Source: CAXBGS01 sp963975425
Lineage (GTDB): Bacteria; Planctomycetota; Planctomycetia; Pirellulales; Pirellulaceae
Direction of reading: 5' to 3'
Length of the DNA stretch: 64,000 nt
NCBI GenBank assembly: GCA_963975425.1
Contig: CAXBGS010000008.1
Coordinates: 284,930-348,929, forward strand
Each line of letters begins with the position of its first letter. The stretch's first letter is position 1. The position numbers and the translations under genes are program-made. A model generated the notes under the pieces. That model was not told where the DNA came from, did no database searches, and saw only the letters and a list, made by a program, of their open reading frames with translations. Of this stretch, positions 54,904 to 63,946 are shown piece by piece.

Positions 54904-55091
54904 GTGTCTAACATCGCGTTGAACGGTTCGCCAAGTTAGACTTTAGACCGGTGTTGAGCGACCGTTTGCAACATCCGCGACGTGCTTCAACGTGATTCTC
55001 ATCTGCTCACTGGCGCTACGAATTTGAAATTTCGGCGAACCGACCGAACCGAGATCCGCCTGACCGTCATCTCTTTGATCGGAGATGATCG

Positions 55092-55652
55092 ATGAGTGAG
55101 GGATCAATCTCGAAATTCCGGCGAACCGCGCTGAAGCTGCTCAATTCGCTTGCCGACAGCCCGCAGCGAACAAACTCGCCCTCGGTGTTTCAAATCCGTG
55201 AACACATCCTCAATCCGCAAGAACAGGCGGTTTATCGCGCGCTGGTGGAAGCCGGCGACGGTCTCATTCTTGTTTTTCCCAAAACGCATTTGGTTGATTT
55301 CTTGTGCGTGCGTGACGGAACCGGACAAATCAGCGATGCGGTTCGGATGGACCGCAAGCGAGTCGATTTCTTGCTATGTGACGCGGCAACGATGAAACCA
55401 CGCGCAGTGGTTGAGTTGTTTTCGAATGATCGCAAGGAAGGGTTCAAGCCGTATCAGGATCCTTTCGTTTCGCGTGCGCTCAATTCATCTGGCTTGGCCA
55501 GTTTTCGCATCGAAACAAGAGACTCGTATCCGATCAAAGAAATCCGCGAACGTTTGATCCGCCGATTGGTTGCCGACCCGAAAGCGTCCGAGGCAGAAAT
55601 CGCGGATAACGACCAAAGCTCGAAAGACCTGAGCGGTTGCGAGCAACCCTAA
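55092..55652 (+). CDS. DUF2726-domain protein
   Basis: A 186-residue protein. After ~35 polar residues, residues 40-160 resemble DUF2726, a PD-(D/E)XK nuclease-like domain: LNPQEQAVYRALVEA, then RKRVDFLLCDAATMKPRAVVELF. The usual ELDG-x-x-H ending is changed to ELFSNDRKEG, so catalytic competence is doubtful. DUF2726 function is poorly known. It lies 190 bp before flhA on the same strand with no evident link to flagella. Ribosome-binding site GGAGATGAT overlaps the start region. Confidence 0.7.
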   Translation: MSEGSISKFRRTALKLLNSLADSPQRTNSPSVFQIREHILNPQEQAVYRALVEAGDGLILVFPKTHLVDFLCVRDGTGQISDAVRMDRKRVDFLLCDAATMKPRAVVELFSNDRKEGFKPYQDPFVSRALNSSGLASFRIETRDSYPIKEIRERLIRRLVADPKASEAEIADNDQSSKDLSGCEQP

Positions 55653-55841
55653 AGCCGAGCACCGCTAAAGCATTGCACGCGTGATGAATCGGGACTGTCA
55701 CCGATCCGTGAAACGTCGCTGTGAAACAATGCTCGAATGCTTTCTTCTCTGGACCGCAAGGTACTCCTTCGTCTACCGTCCAGGCCCGGGCCACAGGCCT
55801 CGCAAAATTGACGGTCCGACATCCCCCGCGAAGGAACGCAA

Positions 55842-57908
55842 ATGGACGCCATCAGACGTTATCGAGAATTGGTGTTGCCGATCGGCATCATCGGTTGCTT
55901 GTGCGTCATCTTGGTGCCACTTCCGCCGGCCGTGATGGATATGTTGTTGGCCGCGAACATCACCGTCGGTGTGATCGTGCTGTTGACCACGGTCTACGTT
56001 GCGACACCGCTTGAGTTCAGTATTTTCCCGTCATTGTTGTTGGCCACGACGCTTGCCCGACTCGTCTTGAACGTCGCGACAACGCGTTTGATTCTGACCG
56101 GTGCCGAGAGTCGAGGAATGGGAGCCGCCGGCGGAGTCATTCAAAGTTTCGGTGAATTTGTCTCCGGTGATCGGCTGGAAGTCGGCTTGATCATCTTTGT
56201 GATCATCGTCTTGATTCAGTTCATCGTGATCACCAAGGGTGCCACTCGGATCAGTGAAGTCGCGGCACGTTTCGCACTCGACGGAATGCCGGGACGCCAA
56301 ATGGCGATCGACGCCGACTTGAACGCCGGACTGATCGACGAAAAACAAGCACAAGCGAGGCGCGAAGAGATCAGCGCCCAAGCCGATTTCTATGGGGCAA
56401 TGGATGGTGCCAGTAAGTTTGTACGCGGCGACGCGATCGCCGGCATCATCATCACCTTGGTCAACGTTGTCGGCGGACTGTATATCGGTGTGATGCAAGT
56501 CGGCATGAGCTTCAAGGAAGCCGGGGCGATGTTCACCACATTAACGATCGGTGACGGACTGGTCAGCCAAGTGCCCGCGTTGCTGATTTCATTGGCCGCC
56601 GGTTTGCTAGTCACGCGAAGTGCAAGCAAAGCCAATCTGCCGGTTCAGTTCCTTGAACAGTTGCTTAGCAATCCGAAGGCCCTGTCGGTTGCCGGCGGAT
56701 TTTTGCTGCTGTTGATCCTTACCAATCTGCCGGCGGTCCCCATGGCGACACTGGGCGCTGGATGTATCGGATTGGCGGTGGTGATGAACCGACAGCAATC
56801 ACGGGATGATGAAGAAGTTGCCGCTCGAGAAGACGCCGAACGCGCCGCGGCGACTGCACCGCCAGAAAAACGAGTCGAAGACTTTCTATCGATCGATCCG
56901 ATGGAGATGTCGATCGGGCTGGGTTTGCTTAGCCTGGCGGATCCCAGCCGTGGCGGTGATTTGATGCAGCGCATTTCGGGTGTGCGAAATACGATCGCGT
57001 CGGACATCGGTATTGTTCTGCCCAAAGTTCGCGTTCGCGATGAAATGAGTTTGCAACAGCACGACTACGAGATCCGCATCGCGGGCAATCGCATCGCCAA
57101 GTCAACCGTCCTGCCGGACAAGTTATTGGCGATCGATAGCGGCCATACGACCGGCGTCATCGAGGGTGAACCGACACGCGACCCGACGTTCGGACAACCT
57201 GCCGTATGGATCGATCCAATGCGACGTGAACAAGCGGCGATCTATGGATACACCACGGTCGGACCGGGAGCCGTGTTGGCGACACATTTGCAAGAAATCG
57301 CTAAGCGTCATGCCGACGAGTTACTGACACGCGATGCGACGAAACATCTGATCGACGAATTGAAAGAAGTCTCACCGACGGTCGTTGATGAATTGGTCCC
57401 CACGGTGATGAAGGTCAGCGAAGTGCAACAGGTTCTGCAATTGCTGCTCCGCGAAGACGTCCCGATTCGCCAGTTGGGCATCATCATGGAAACGCTTGGC
57501 GATTTCGCCCCGCGAACGAAAGATGCGACGTGGCTTTCGGAATACGTTCGTCACCGGCTCGCCCGCACAATCAGCTCGCGTTACCGCGACGAATCCGGGC
57601 GTCTACACGTGTTGGCGCTCGATCCGGCAATGGAAGACCGCATCGCGGCAGGCATTGAACATGGCGAACGAGGACTTTTTGTCCGGATGAGCCCACAAGC
57701 GGTAGACCTCACTTGCGAAAGAATTCAAGAAGCCGTTAAGAAACTGATAGCCGCCGGTCATCCACCGGTGATTTTGGTCAGTCCCAAGATTCGTCCTGGA
57801 TTGCGTCAGATCACATCGGCTTCAATGCCTCGGCTGCGTGTGTTGTCTTACAACGAGATCACACAAGACACTCAAATCGAATCCCACGGAGTGATCAGCG
57901 ATCAATAA
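55842..57908 (+). CDS. flhA: Flagellar export apparatus protein FlhA
   Basis: FlhA (688 residues, normal) forms the nonameric ring and proton-driven core of the flagellar export gate. AAGGA precedes ATG 55842. Eight helices fill the N-terminal ~320 residues, with the signature cytoplasmic loop ISEVAARFALDGMPGRQMAI followed by DADLNAGLID. The cytoplasmic domain (about 340-688) contains the typical GVIEGEPTRDPTFG and LLREDVPIRQLGIIMETLGD regions. It is followed by flhF, a small membrane protein and fliA. The other gate genes are 28 kb upstream at 24.4-27.4 kb. Confidence 0.96.
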   Translation: MDAIRRYRELVLPIGIIGCLCVILVPLPPAVMDMLLAANITVGVIVLLTTVYVATPLEFSIFPSLLLATTLARLVLNVATTRLILTGAESRGMGAAGGVIQSFGEFVSGDRLEVGLIIFVIIVLIQFIVITKGATRISEVAARFALDGMPGRQMAIDADLNAGLIDEKQAQARREEISAQADFYGAMDGASKFVRGDAIAGIIITLVNVVGGLYIGVMQVGMSFKEAGAMFTTLTIGDGLVSQVPALLISLAAGLLVTRSASKANLPVQFLEQLLSNPKALSVAGGFLLLLILTNLPAVPMATLGAGCIGLAVVMNRQQSRDDEEVAAREDAERAAATAPPEKRVEDFLSIDPMEMSIGLGLLSLADPSRGGDLMQRISGVRNTIASDIGIVLPKVRVRDEMSLQQHDYEIRIAGNRIAKSTVLPDKLLAIDSGHTTGVIEGEPTRDPTFGQPAVWIDPMRREQAAIYGYTTVGPGAVLATHLQEIAKRHADELLTRDATKHLIDELKEVSPTVVDELVPTVMKVSEVQQVLQLLLREDVPIRQLGIIMETLGDFAPRTKDATWLSEYVRHRLARTISSRYRDESGRLHVLALDPAMEDRIAAGIEHGERGLFVRMSPQAVDLTCERIQEAVKKLIAAGHPPVILVSPKIRPGLRQITSASMPRLRVLSYNEITQDTQIESHGVISDQ

Positions 57909-57960
57909 CGCTTTGAACTCCATGCCTTTCGAATGTCACTCCTAAAGAACTAACCTTTCC

Positions 57961-59097
57961 ATGCACATCCGCACCTTCCGCGCCGCCAGCCTGCAAGATG
58001 CTCTCGAAGAAATTCGTCAGCAAATGGGTAGCGATGCGTCCGTGCTTCATACCCGCCAGGTGCGAGACGGCTGGATGGGATGGCTCGGTCGGACCTACGT
58101 CGAAGTCACCGCTGGACTGAATGATGAAACAACGCCGGCCGCCATCATCCCGATGGAAGCGCATCGAAAAAGTGTGATTGATTCTCGGCATTCCGCTGGA
58201 ACACGACTGGATTTCCCCACGGCCACGGATGCACCATCGGCGGGTCGCAGCAGGCCAGACCGACGTGAACTGCCCGCTCAATTGCAATCTTATGAAAGCG
58301 AATTGATCAGCCTGGGCATTCCATCGGACACCGTTGATCGGTGGATGAACGCGACGACCAGTTTTGCAGCGAACTTGGGCGATTCGATTCCACAGCCCTG
58401 GCTTGAACATCTGCAACGCAGTATTGCCCGCGAGATGCGCATCAGCGGTCCGATACGAACACAACCCGGCGATCGCCGCATCGTCGCCCTGGTCGGGCCG
58501 ACCGGCGTCGGAAAAACCACAACGGTTGCAAAACTTGCCGCGGGATTCCGGATCGAAGCGAAGCGCCGTGTCGGACTGTTAACGATCGACACGTTTCGAA
58601 TCGCTGCGGTACAACAGCTAAAGGCATACGCCGAGATCATGGACTTGCCGATGGAGGTCGTCGAAAAGCCCGATCAGATGCAAGCCGCACTTGATCGCTT
58701 GGGCGACGTCGACTTGGTGCTGATCGATACCGCCGGACGCAGTCCGCGCAGCGACGCCCGCATCGATCAACTGGTCGAGCTATTGCGTTCGGCACAGCCC
58801 GATGAAACACACTTGGTCTTGAGTGCTACCGGTTCGACGCGATCGATCGCATCCGCGGTGGAAGGCTTTGCCCCGGTCCGTCCGACCGCCGCGATTCTGA
58901 CGAAACTCGATGAAGCGCCTTGCACGGCGACCGTCCTGTCGCCGCTGGCCGCGTCGGACCAATTCGGCGGCATCCCGCTCAGCTATACCACCAACGGTCA
59001 ACAAGTGCCCGACGATATCGCGCCGGCCGATGCGCCGTATCTCCTTTCGCGGCTCTTTCCGGCACAAGCTAGCGCCTTAGCACTCGATGCGGCATAA
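57961..59097 (+). CDS. flhF: Flagellar SRP-like GTPase FlhF
   Basis: FlhF (378 residues) is an SRP-type GTPase that helps set flagellar position and number. The N-terminal region MHIRTFRAASLQDALEEIRQ (B domain) is followed by a linker and the NG domain: P-loop VGPTGVGKTTTVAKLA, TIDTFRIAAVQQL, and VLIDTAGRSPRSD, then ILTKLDEA. It lies 52 bp after flhA. The usual partner FlhG (MinD-like ATPase) does not follow. A small membrane protein is there instead. Confidence 0.93.
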   Translation: MHIRTFRAASLQDALEEIRQQMGSDASVLHTRQVRDGWMGWLGRTYVEVTAGLNDETTPAAIIPMEAHRKSVIDSRHSAGTRLDFPTATDAPSAGRSRPDRRELPAQLQSYESELISLGIPSDTVDRWMNATTSFAANLGDSIPQPWLEHLQRSIAREMRISGPIRTQPGDRRIVALVGPTGVGKTTTVAKLAAGFRIEAKRRVGLLTIDTFRIAAVQQLKAYAEIMDLPMEVVEKPDQMQAALDRLGDVDLVLIDTAGRSPRSDARIDQLVELLRSAQPDETHLVLSATGSTRSIASAVEGFAPVRPTAAILTKLDEAPCTATVLSPLAASDQFGGIPLSYTTNGQQVPDDIAPADAPYLLSRLFPAQASALALDAA

Positions 59098-59256
59098 AAA
59101 ACCTTTGAATTGAACTCATGACTCACGGACCGGTCGTCCGATACAGATACAGACGCGGGCCGCGCAAACGAAAAGTGACTTGAGCAGTTTTTATTTGCGT
59201 CCGCCTGTCGAACTTAGGAAACATTGACTCTTGAATCCACTTGAAAGCTCACAGCA

Positions 59257-59526
59257 TTGCTTCGCGGTTATGCAGTATCGCTCGGTGCCGTCGCCATGTT
59301 CGTTGTCGCAGTTCGCGGCGCGATCGGGGGACAGCAAATCGACTCCGTCGCAAAAGATGCGATGGTCGCGCTGCTGTTGTTCACGGCCATGGGAGCAGTT
59401 GCGGGTTGGATAGCGGAATACTTGATTCGTGATTCCTTGGAACGTGCGTTCCGCAGTCGCGTCGACTGGTACCGCGAAGGGCTAGGCGAAGCGACAAGAG
59501 AGAAACCGAGTCCGACCGACGACTAA
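59257..59526 (+). CDS. Small two-helix membrane protein in the flhF-fliA interval
   Basis: An 89-residue protein (TTG 59257, with an internal ATG 59296 possible). Two hydrophobic helices (about 5-22 and 36-58; GAVAGWIAEYLI) are followed by a charged tail (LERAFRSRVDWYREGLGEA). It lies about 160 bp after flhF and 190 bp before fliA on the same strand. I do not recognise a family. The context suggests a planctomycete-specific flagellar accessory protein, but this is an inference. Confidence 0.6.
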   Translation: MLRGYAVSLGAVAMFVVAVRGAIGGQQIDSVAKDAMVALLLFTAMGAVAGWIAEYLIRDSLERAFRSRVDWYREGLGEATREKPSPTDD

Positions 59527-59718
59527 TCAACACGGATGTTTGAAAGTCGTCAACGGGACGAAAGTGCGGTTGGTCATGCGATGACATGGATGTCACGTAA
59601 GTCCGCCGCGAATTTTTAAGAACGAGTGTTTGACTCACACACGAATCAAACACGAACGTGGCTCACCCGTCAGTCGACAAGATGTCGGCTGACAATAGAT
59701 ACGATCATGGAGGATTGA

Positions 59719-60516
59719 ATGCCAGCCGCAGTTTCAACTGATGATGAGATCCTAGAAGTCTGGGCCACATTCAAAAAAATCACGAAGGACGATCCGGATT
59801 ACGAATCTTTGCGTAACCGTTTGGTCGAACGATACATGCCGCTGGTTCGCTACAACGGCGAACGTATCTGGCAACGATTGCCCGACGGAGTCGAGTTAGA
59901 CGACTTGATTAGCGCCGGGATCTTCGGATTGATGGACGCGATCGACGCTTACGACATGGAACGGGGCGTTAAGTTCGAGACTTATTGCGTGCCACGGATT
60001 CGTGGCGCCATGCTTGACGAACTCAGAACGATGGACTGGGTTCCTCGACTGGTTCGAAGCAAAGCGAGCAAACTGGCCGCCGCCAAGAAAGCTCTGGAAA
60101 CGAAACTCGGTCGGGCCCCCAGCGTTGCCGAAATTTCGGTGCACATGGAATTGCCCGTTGCCGAAATCGAAAAAATGCAGTCCGATGCGAATGCCGTCGG
60201 CGTCGTCTCGCTGAACAAAAAGTGGTACGAAACCGACAGCTACAAGGATGTTCGCGAAATCGACATCCTGGAAGACAAGAAGGGTGAAGACCCAACTCGC
60301 CGCGTTCAAAAGAACGACTTGATGCGATTGGTCACCAAAGGTCTGAACCGCAACGAACGCCTGATCATCATTCTGTATTATTACGAAGAACTGACAATGA
60401 AAGAGATCGGTGCCACGCTCGATCTATCAGAGTCGCGAGTGAGTCAAATGCATACGTCGATCGTCAATCGGCTGCAACAACAACTCGGCTATCGTCGGTT
60501 GGAATTCGGGACCTAG
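59719..60516 (+). CDS. fliA: Flagellar RNA polymerase sigma factor (FliA/WhiG family)
   Basis: A 265-residue sigma-28-type factor. A strong ribosome-binding site GGAGG sits at 59709-59713 before ATG 59719. Region 2 includes LVERYMPLVRYNGERIWQRL and DLISAGIFGLMDAIDAYD, with region 2.4 in YCVPRIRGAMLDELRTMDWV. Region 3 (KLAAAKKALETKLGRAPS) and region 4 (LTMKEIGATLDLSESRVSQM) are complete. It normally directs late flagellar and chemotaxis genes. It ends the flhA-flhF-x-fliA set and is followed by a strong terminator. Confidence 0.94.
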   Translation: MPAAVSTDDEILEVWATFKKITKDDPDYESLRNRLVERYMPLVRYNGERIWQRLPDGVELDDLISAGIFGLMDAIDAYDMERGVKFETYCVPRIRGAMLDELRTMDWVPRLVRSKASKLAAAKKALETKLGRAPSVAEISVHMELPVAEIEKMQSDANAVGVVSLNKKWYETDSYKDVREIDILEDKKGEDPTRRVQKNDLMRLVTKGLNRNERLIIILYYYEELTMKEIGATLDLSESRVSQMHTSIVNRLQQQLGYRRLEFGT

Positions 60517-60547
60517 CATTCCCGATTCGCTCGATCTAGGATCACTA

Positions 60548-60584
60548 AGCGGCGGTGCGATTCAATTCGCGCCGCCGCTTTTTT
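60548..60584 (+). terminator. Intrinsic terminator after fliA
   Basis: AGCGGCGGTGCG (60548-60559) pairs with CGCGCCGCCGCT (60568-60579; one G-T pair), loop of eight bases, followed by TTTTT. It lies 32 bp after the fliA stop. Confidence 0.88.
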
Positions 60585-60643
60585 CGTGACCCGATCACGA
60601 TCAGACCTCGAGCAACCATAACACCTGCGACACGAGTGATTGC

Positions 60644-61801
60644 GTGCGGATTGCCCACATCATTACACGAATGATCATCGGCGGCGCGCAGGAAAATACG
60701 CTGCTGAATTGCTTGGACCTGATCCGACACTACGGCGATGACGTCCTGTTGATCACGGGACCTTCACTCGGTCCCGAAGGCGACTTGCTGAGTCAGGGCA
60801 GGGCAGGGGAGTTGCCGATCGAACGCATCGATTCGCTGCGGCGCCCGATCCATCCGCGCGATTATCTCGCCGCTCGCGCGATCGGAAAAACAATTCGTGA
60901 CTTCCGCCCCGATGTCGTGCATACCCACAGCGCCAAAGGCGGATTGCTGGGACGGATGGTCGCGCACCGCGAAAACGTACCGGCAATTGTGCATAGTGTT
61001 CATGGCGCCCCGTTTCACCCATACCAATCGGCGATCGCCAAAAACTTTTTCCAGCGGTGCGAACGATGGGCCGCCAAGCGGTGCCATCGCCTAATCTCCG
61101 TCGCTGATGCGATGACCGATTTGATGGTCGAGGCCAACATCGCACCGCGTGAAAAGTTCACCACGATCTATAGCGGTATGGATGTCGAACCGTTTCTGCA
61201 CGCACCAGAACATCGACAAGCGATTCGCGAGAAGTACGGAATCGGTGACGAACAGATCGTGATCGGAAAGATCGCGAGACTTTTTCACTTGAAGGGACAC
61301 GACGATTTGATCACCGCGGCGGAACAGGTCGTCGCGCAGCATCCGAACGTTCGGTTTCTGTTGGTCGGCGATGGGATCCTTAAGCCCGCACTGCAACAGC
61401 GTATCGAGTCGTTAGGAATGCAGCACCATTTCATTTTCACCGGCCTGGTTGCGCCCGACGAAGTGCCACCGCTGATCGGCGCGATGGACGCACTGGTTCA
61501 CACGTCTTATCGCGAAGGCCTCGCCCGGGCATTGCCGCAAAGCCTGATCGCCGGCCGACCGGTGGTCAGTTACGACATTGATGGGGCTCGCGAAGTGGCG
61601 ATTTCCGATGAAACAGGCTTCTTGGTTCCACCCGGCGATACCGCATCACTGGCGGATGCACTGGGCCGGCTCGCCGCCGACAAATCGCTGCGGGATCGAC
61701 TGGGCAGGGAAGGGCGGTCGCGATTCACCGACCAGTTTCGCCACGAAACCATGACCAAGCAAATCCGCGCGGTGTACCAGCAATTGCTCAGCCAAGCCTG
61801 A
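60644..61801 (+). CDS. GT4-family glycosyltransferase
   Basis: A 385-residue group 1 (GT4, GT-B fold) glycosyltransferase, start GTG 60644 (MRIAHIITRMIIGGAQENTL, the usual first strand and glycine loop). The C-terminal donor domain shows IGKIARLFHLKGHDDLI, FLLVGDGILKP and the E-x7-E region HTSYREGLARALPQSLI. It acts in the cytoplasm, probably on a cell-surface glycan. The acceptor and sugar cannot be told. It is isolated between fliA and a kinase. Confidence 0.88.
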   Translation: MRIAHIITRMIIGGAQENTLLNCLDLIRHYGDDVLLITGPSLGPEGDLLSQGRAGELPIERIDSLRRPIHPRDYLAARAIGKTIRDFRPDVVHTHSAKGGLLGRMVAHRENVPAIVHSVHGAPFHPYQSAIAKNFFQRCERWAAKRCHRLISVADAMTDLMVEANIAPREKFTTIYSGMDVEPFLHAPEHRQAIREKYGIGDEQIVIGKIARLFHLKGHDDLITAAEQVVAQHPNVRFLLVGDGILKPALQQRIESLGMQHHFIFTGLVAPDEVPPLIGAMDALVHTSYREGLARALPQSLIAGRPVVSYDIDGAREVAISDETGFLVPPGDTASLADALGRLAADKSLRDRLGREGRSRFTDQFRHETMTKQIRAVYQQLLSQA

Positions 61802-61956
61802 TTCCGGGTTCGCTCAGACGCAATCCGGCCAGTCAGTGCGGCTCAGCTGCGGCGGCCCCTGACCTTCCTCGCGGTACGCCCGTTGAACTATCATGATTGC
61901 GGCCCCGGCCGGTCGGTTTTTGCATCCAGAATCAAATCAACGCACAGCCCCATCTT

Positions 61957-62871
61957 ATGAGCAAATCACGCGACTTCCTTGGTCCTTATCGCCTCGCCCG
62001 ACTGATCCGCGCGGGCAGCACCGCTGAGGTCTGGGAAGCCATCGAGGAAAGCACCAACGAGCGTTTTGCGCTCAAGGTGCTCCGTGAATCGATGAAGAAC
62101 AACAAGGAAGAAACCAACTTGTTGAAATTCGAGTACACCGTCGCCAAGGACCTCAACAGCCCGCGCATCATCAAAGTTTTTGATTACCGCACCGACGCCG
62201 ATCGACCGTATCTGGTGATGGAACTGTTCAGCGAACTGAACATGAAGCAAGCTTTGCGGCGGGGTCCTGATTCGTTGGCATTCATGCTAAAGCATATTGT
62301 CACGCAGGCGGCTGAAGGTCTGTATTACATGCACACCAAGGGCTGGATTCACCTGGACATCAAACCGGACAACTATCTGGTCAGCCGCACGGGCGAGACC
62401 AAGTTGATTGACTTTACGATCGCCGAAAAGAAGAAGACCGGACTCAGCAAGCTTTTTCACAGCAGCAAGATGGCCAAGGGCACGCGGAGTTATATGGCGC
62501 CCGAACAAATCCGGCGCAAAGTCTGTGACGAGCGAACCGACGTGTACGCCTTTGGGTGCGTGCTGTATGAACTGGTCACCGGCAAAACGCCGTACACCGG
62601 CGATACGCCAAACGACTTGCTGAACAAACACTTGTCCGCGTCCATCCCGAGTCCGATCGTTCACAACGACAACGTGACGAAAGACTTTGCGAACTTGGTC
62701 AAGAGCATGATGGCAAAGAAGGCCGATGACCGTCCGGCAACGATGTGGGACTTTCTGAAAGTTTTTCGAACCATGCAAATTTTTGTTCGTACCCCCAAGG
62801 CGCCAGAAGTCAGCGTCTTTGACAACATGCCCGGCATTCGTGGTGCCGAAGACATGTTCAAACGCGATTGA
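61957..62871 (+). CDS. Atypical protein kinase-fold protein (HLD/DFT)
   Basis: A 304-residue kinase-like protein without a membrane helix. ATG 61957 (MSKSRDFLGPYRLARLI) fits the domain start better than 61897. The Gly loop is modified (IRAGSTAEVWEA). The Lys (FALKVLRE) and Glu region are present. The catalytic loop reads H132-L-D134 (HLDIKPDN) instead of HRD, and the metal motif reads D152-F-T154 instead of DFG. APEQ and the DVYAFGCVLYEL helix are normal. The catalytic Asp, Asn and metal Asp remain, so activity is possible but regulation must differ from RD kinases. It lies 92 bp before accA. Confidence 0.82.
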   Translation: MSKSRDFLGPYRLARLIRAGSTAEVWEAIEESTNERFALKVLRESMKNNKEETNLLKFEYTVAKDLNSPRIIKVFDYRTDADRPYLVMELFSELNMKQALRRGPDSLAFMLKHIVTQAAEGLYYMHTKGWIHLDIKPDNYLVSRTGETKLIDFTIAEKKKTGLSKLFHSSKMAKGTRSYMAPEQIRRKVCDERTDVYAFGCVLYELVTGKTPYTGDTPNDLLNKHLSASIPSPIVHNDNVTKDFANLVKSMMAKKADDRPATMWDFLKVFRTMQIFVRTPKAPEVSVFDNMPGIRGAEDMFKRD

Positions 62872-62963
62872 CGCACATGCGATCGAGTTGATCGCCAGAC
62901 GCGGCCAACGAACCATTACCAGACAAAAACACGACAGAACGAACACGATTACGTGAGAGATAC

Positions 62964-63938
62964 ATGAGTGGCGGACCCGGACTTGAATTTGAATACGAGA
63001 TCGCAAACCTCGAATCGCAGATCTCGACATTGGAACGACAAACCGGTCGCGACGAATCGACCGAGAACGAGATTCGCAACTTTCGACGCCAACTGGCGAC
63101 AAAGCTGCGCGAAACCTACGCGTCACTCGATGCCTGGCAAACCGTCCAAGTCGCGCGGCACAAAAACCGTCCGTACACGCGCGACTACTTGAACTTGGCG
63201 TTTGACGATTTTGTTGAACTGCACGGCGACAAACACTTTGGCGACGACCGAGCGATGCTCTCGGGGTTTGCAAAACTGGATCGCTTTAAGGTGATGGTAT
63301 TGGGCCATCAAAAAGGCCGAACCTATAAAGAGCGGGCCGCTTGTCACTTCGGATGCGCTCATCCGGAAGGCTATCGCAAGGCAATGGTAAAGATGCGGTT
63401 GGCCGAGAAATACAAGCTGCCGCTGATTTGCTTTATCGATACGCCTGGCGCCTATCCGGGAGTCGGTGCCGAGGAACGCGGGCAAGCGCAAGTGATTGCC
63501 GAAAGTATGTTCAAGATGAGTCGGCTGAAGACGCCGATCATTTGCGTCGTCATTGGCGAAGGCGGCAGCGGCGGCGCGCTGGGCATCGGAGTGGGCGATC
63601 GAGTGGCGGTGCTGCAACACGCGTACTACAGCGTGATCAGCCCCGAAGGCTGTGCGGGCATTTTGTGGAAAAGCCACGAACACGCGCCCAAAGCAGCGGC
63701 AGCTTTGCGATTCACCAGCCGCGACCTGACGCGATTGGGCGTCGTCGACGATGCCATCGAAGAACCGCTGGGTGGAGCCCACCGCGATCACCACCAAATG
63801 GCGACGCGACTGAAGACTTATCTCGCACGCCAGTTGAACGAACTGGAATCCAAGCCGATCGATCAGCTGCTGGATGAACGATACGAGAAATTTCGAAAAA
63901 TTGGCGTTTTCCTGGAACAGCCCGAATCGGTCGAGTGA
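62964..63938 (+). CDS. accA: Acetyl-CoA carboxylase carboxyltransferase, alpha subunit
   Basis: AccA (324 residues, normal) forms the carboxyltransferase of acetyl-CoA carboxylase with AccD and makes malonyl-CoA for fatty acid synthesis. Family features are EYEIANLESQISTLE, the RPYTRDYLNLAFDDFVELHGD block, GHQKGR, and the oxyanion GEGGSGGALGIGVGDRV. Its N-terminal helix and C-terminal end are complete. accD is not in this window. A 7-bp tandem repeat starts 9 bp after its stop. Confidence 0.96.
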   Translation: MSGGPGLEFEYEIANLESQISTLERQTGRDESTENEIRNFRRQLATKLRETYASLDAWQTVQVARHKNRPYTRDYLNLAFDDFVELHGDKHFGDDRAMLSGFAKLDRFKVMVLGHQKGRTYKERAACHFGCAHPEGYRKAMVKMRLAEKYKLPLICFIDTPGAYPGVGAEERGQAQVIAESMFKMSRLKTPIICVVIGEGGSGGALGIGVGDRVAVLQHAYYSVISPEGCAGILWKSHEHAPKAAAALRFTSRDLTRLGVVDDAIEEPLGGAHRDHHQMATRLKTYLARQLNELESKPIDQLLDERYEKFRKIGVFLEQPESVE

Positions 63939-63946
63939 AGTCGAAA

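Noticed and set aside
54906..54941. GTCTAAC/GTTAGAC inverted repeat after the MscS gene
   Set aside because: Only 7 bp with a long loop and a weak T-run; too weak to call a terminator.
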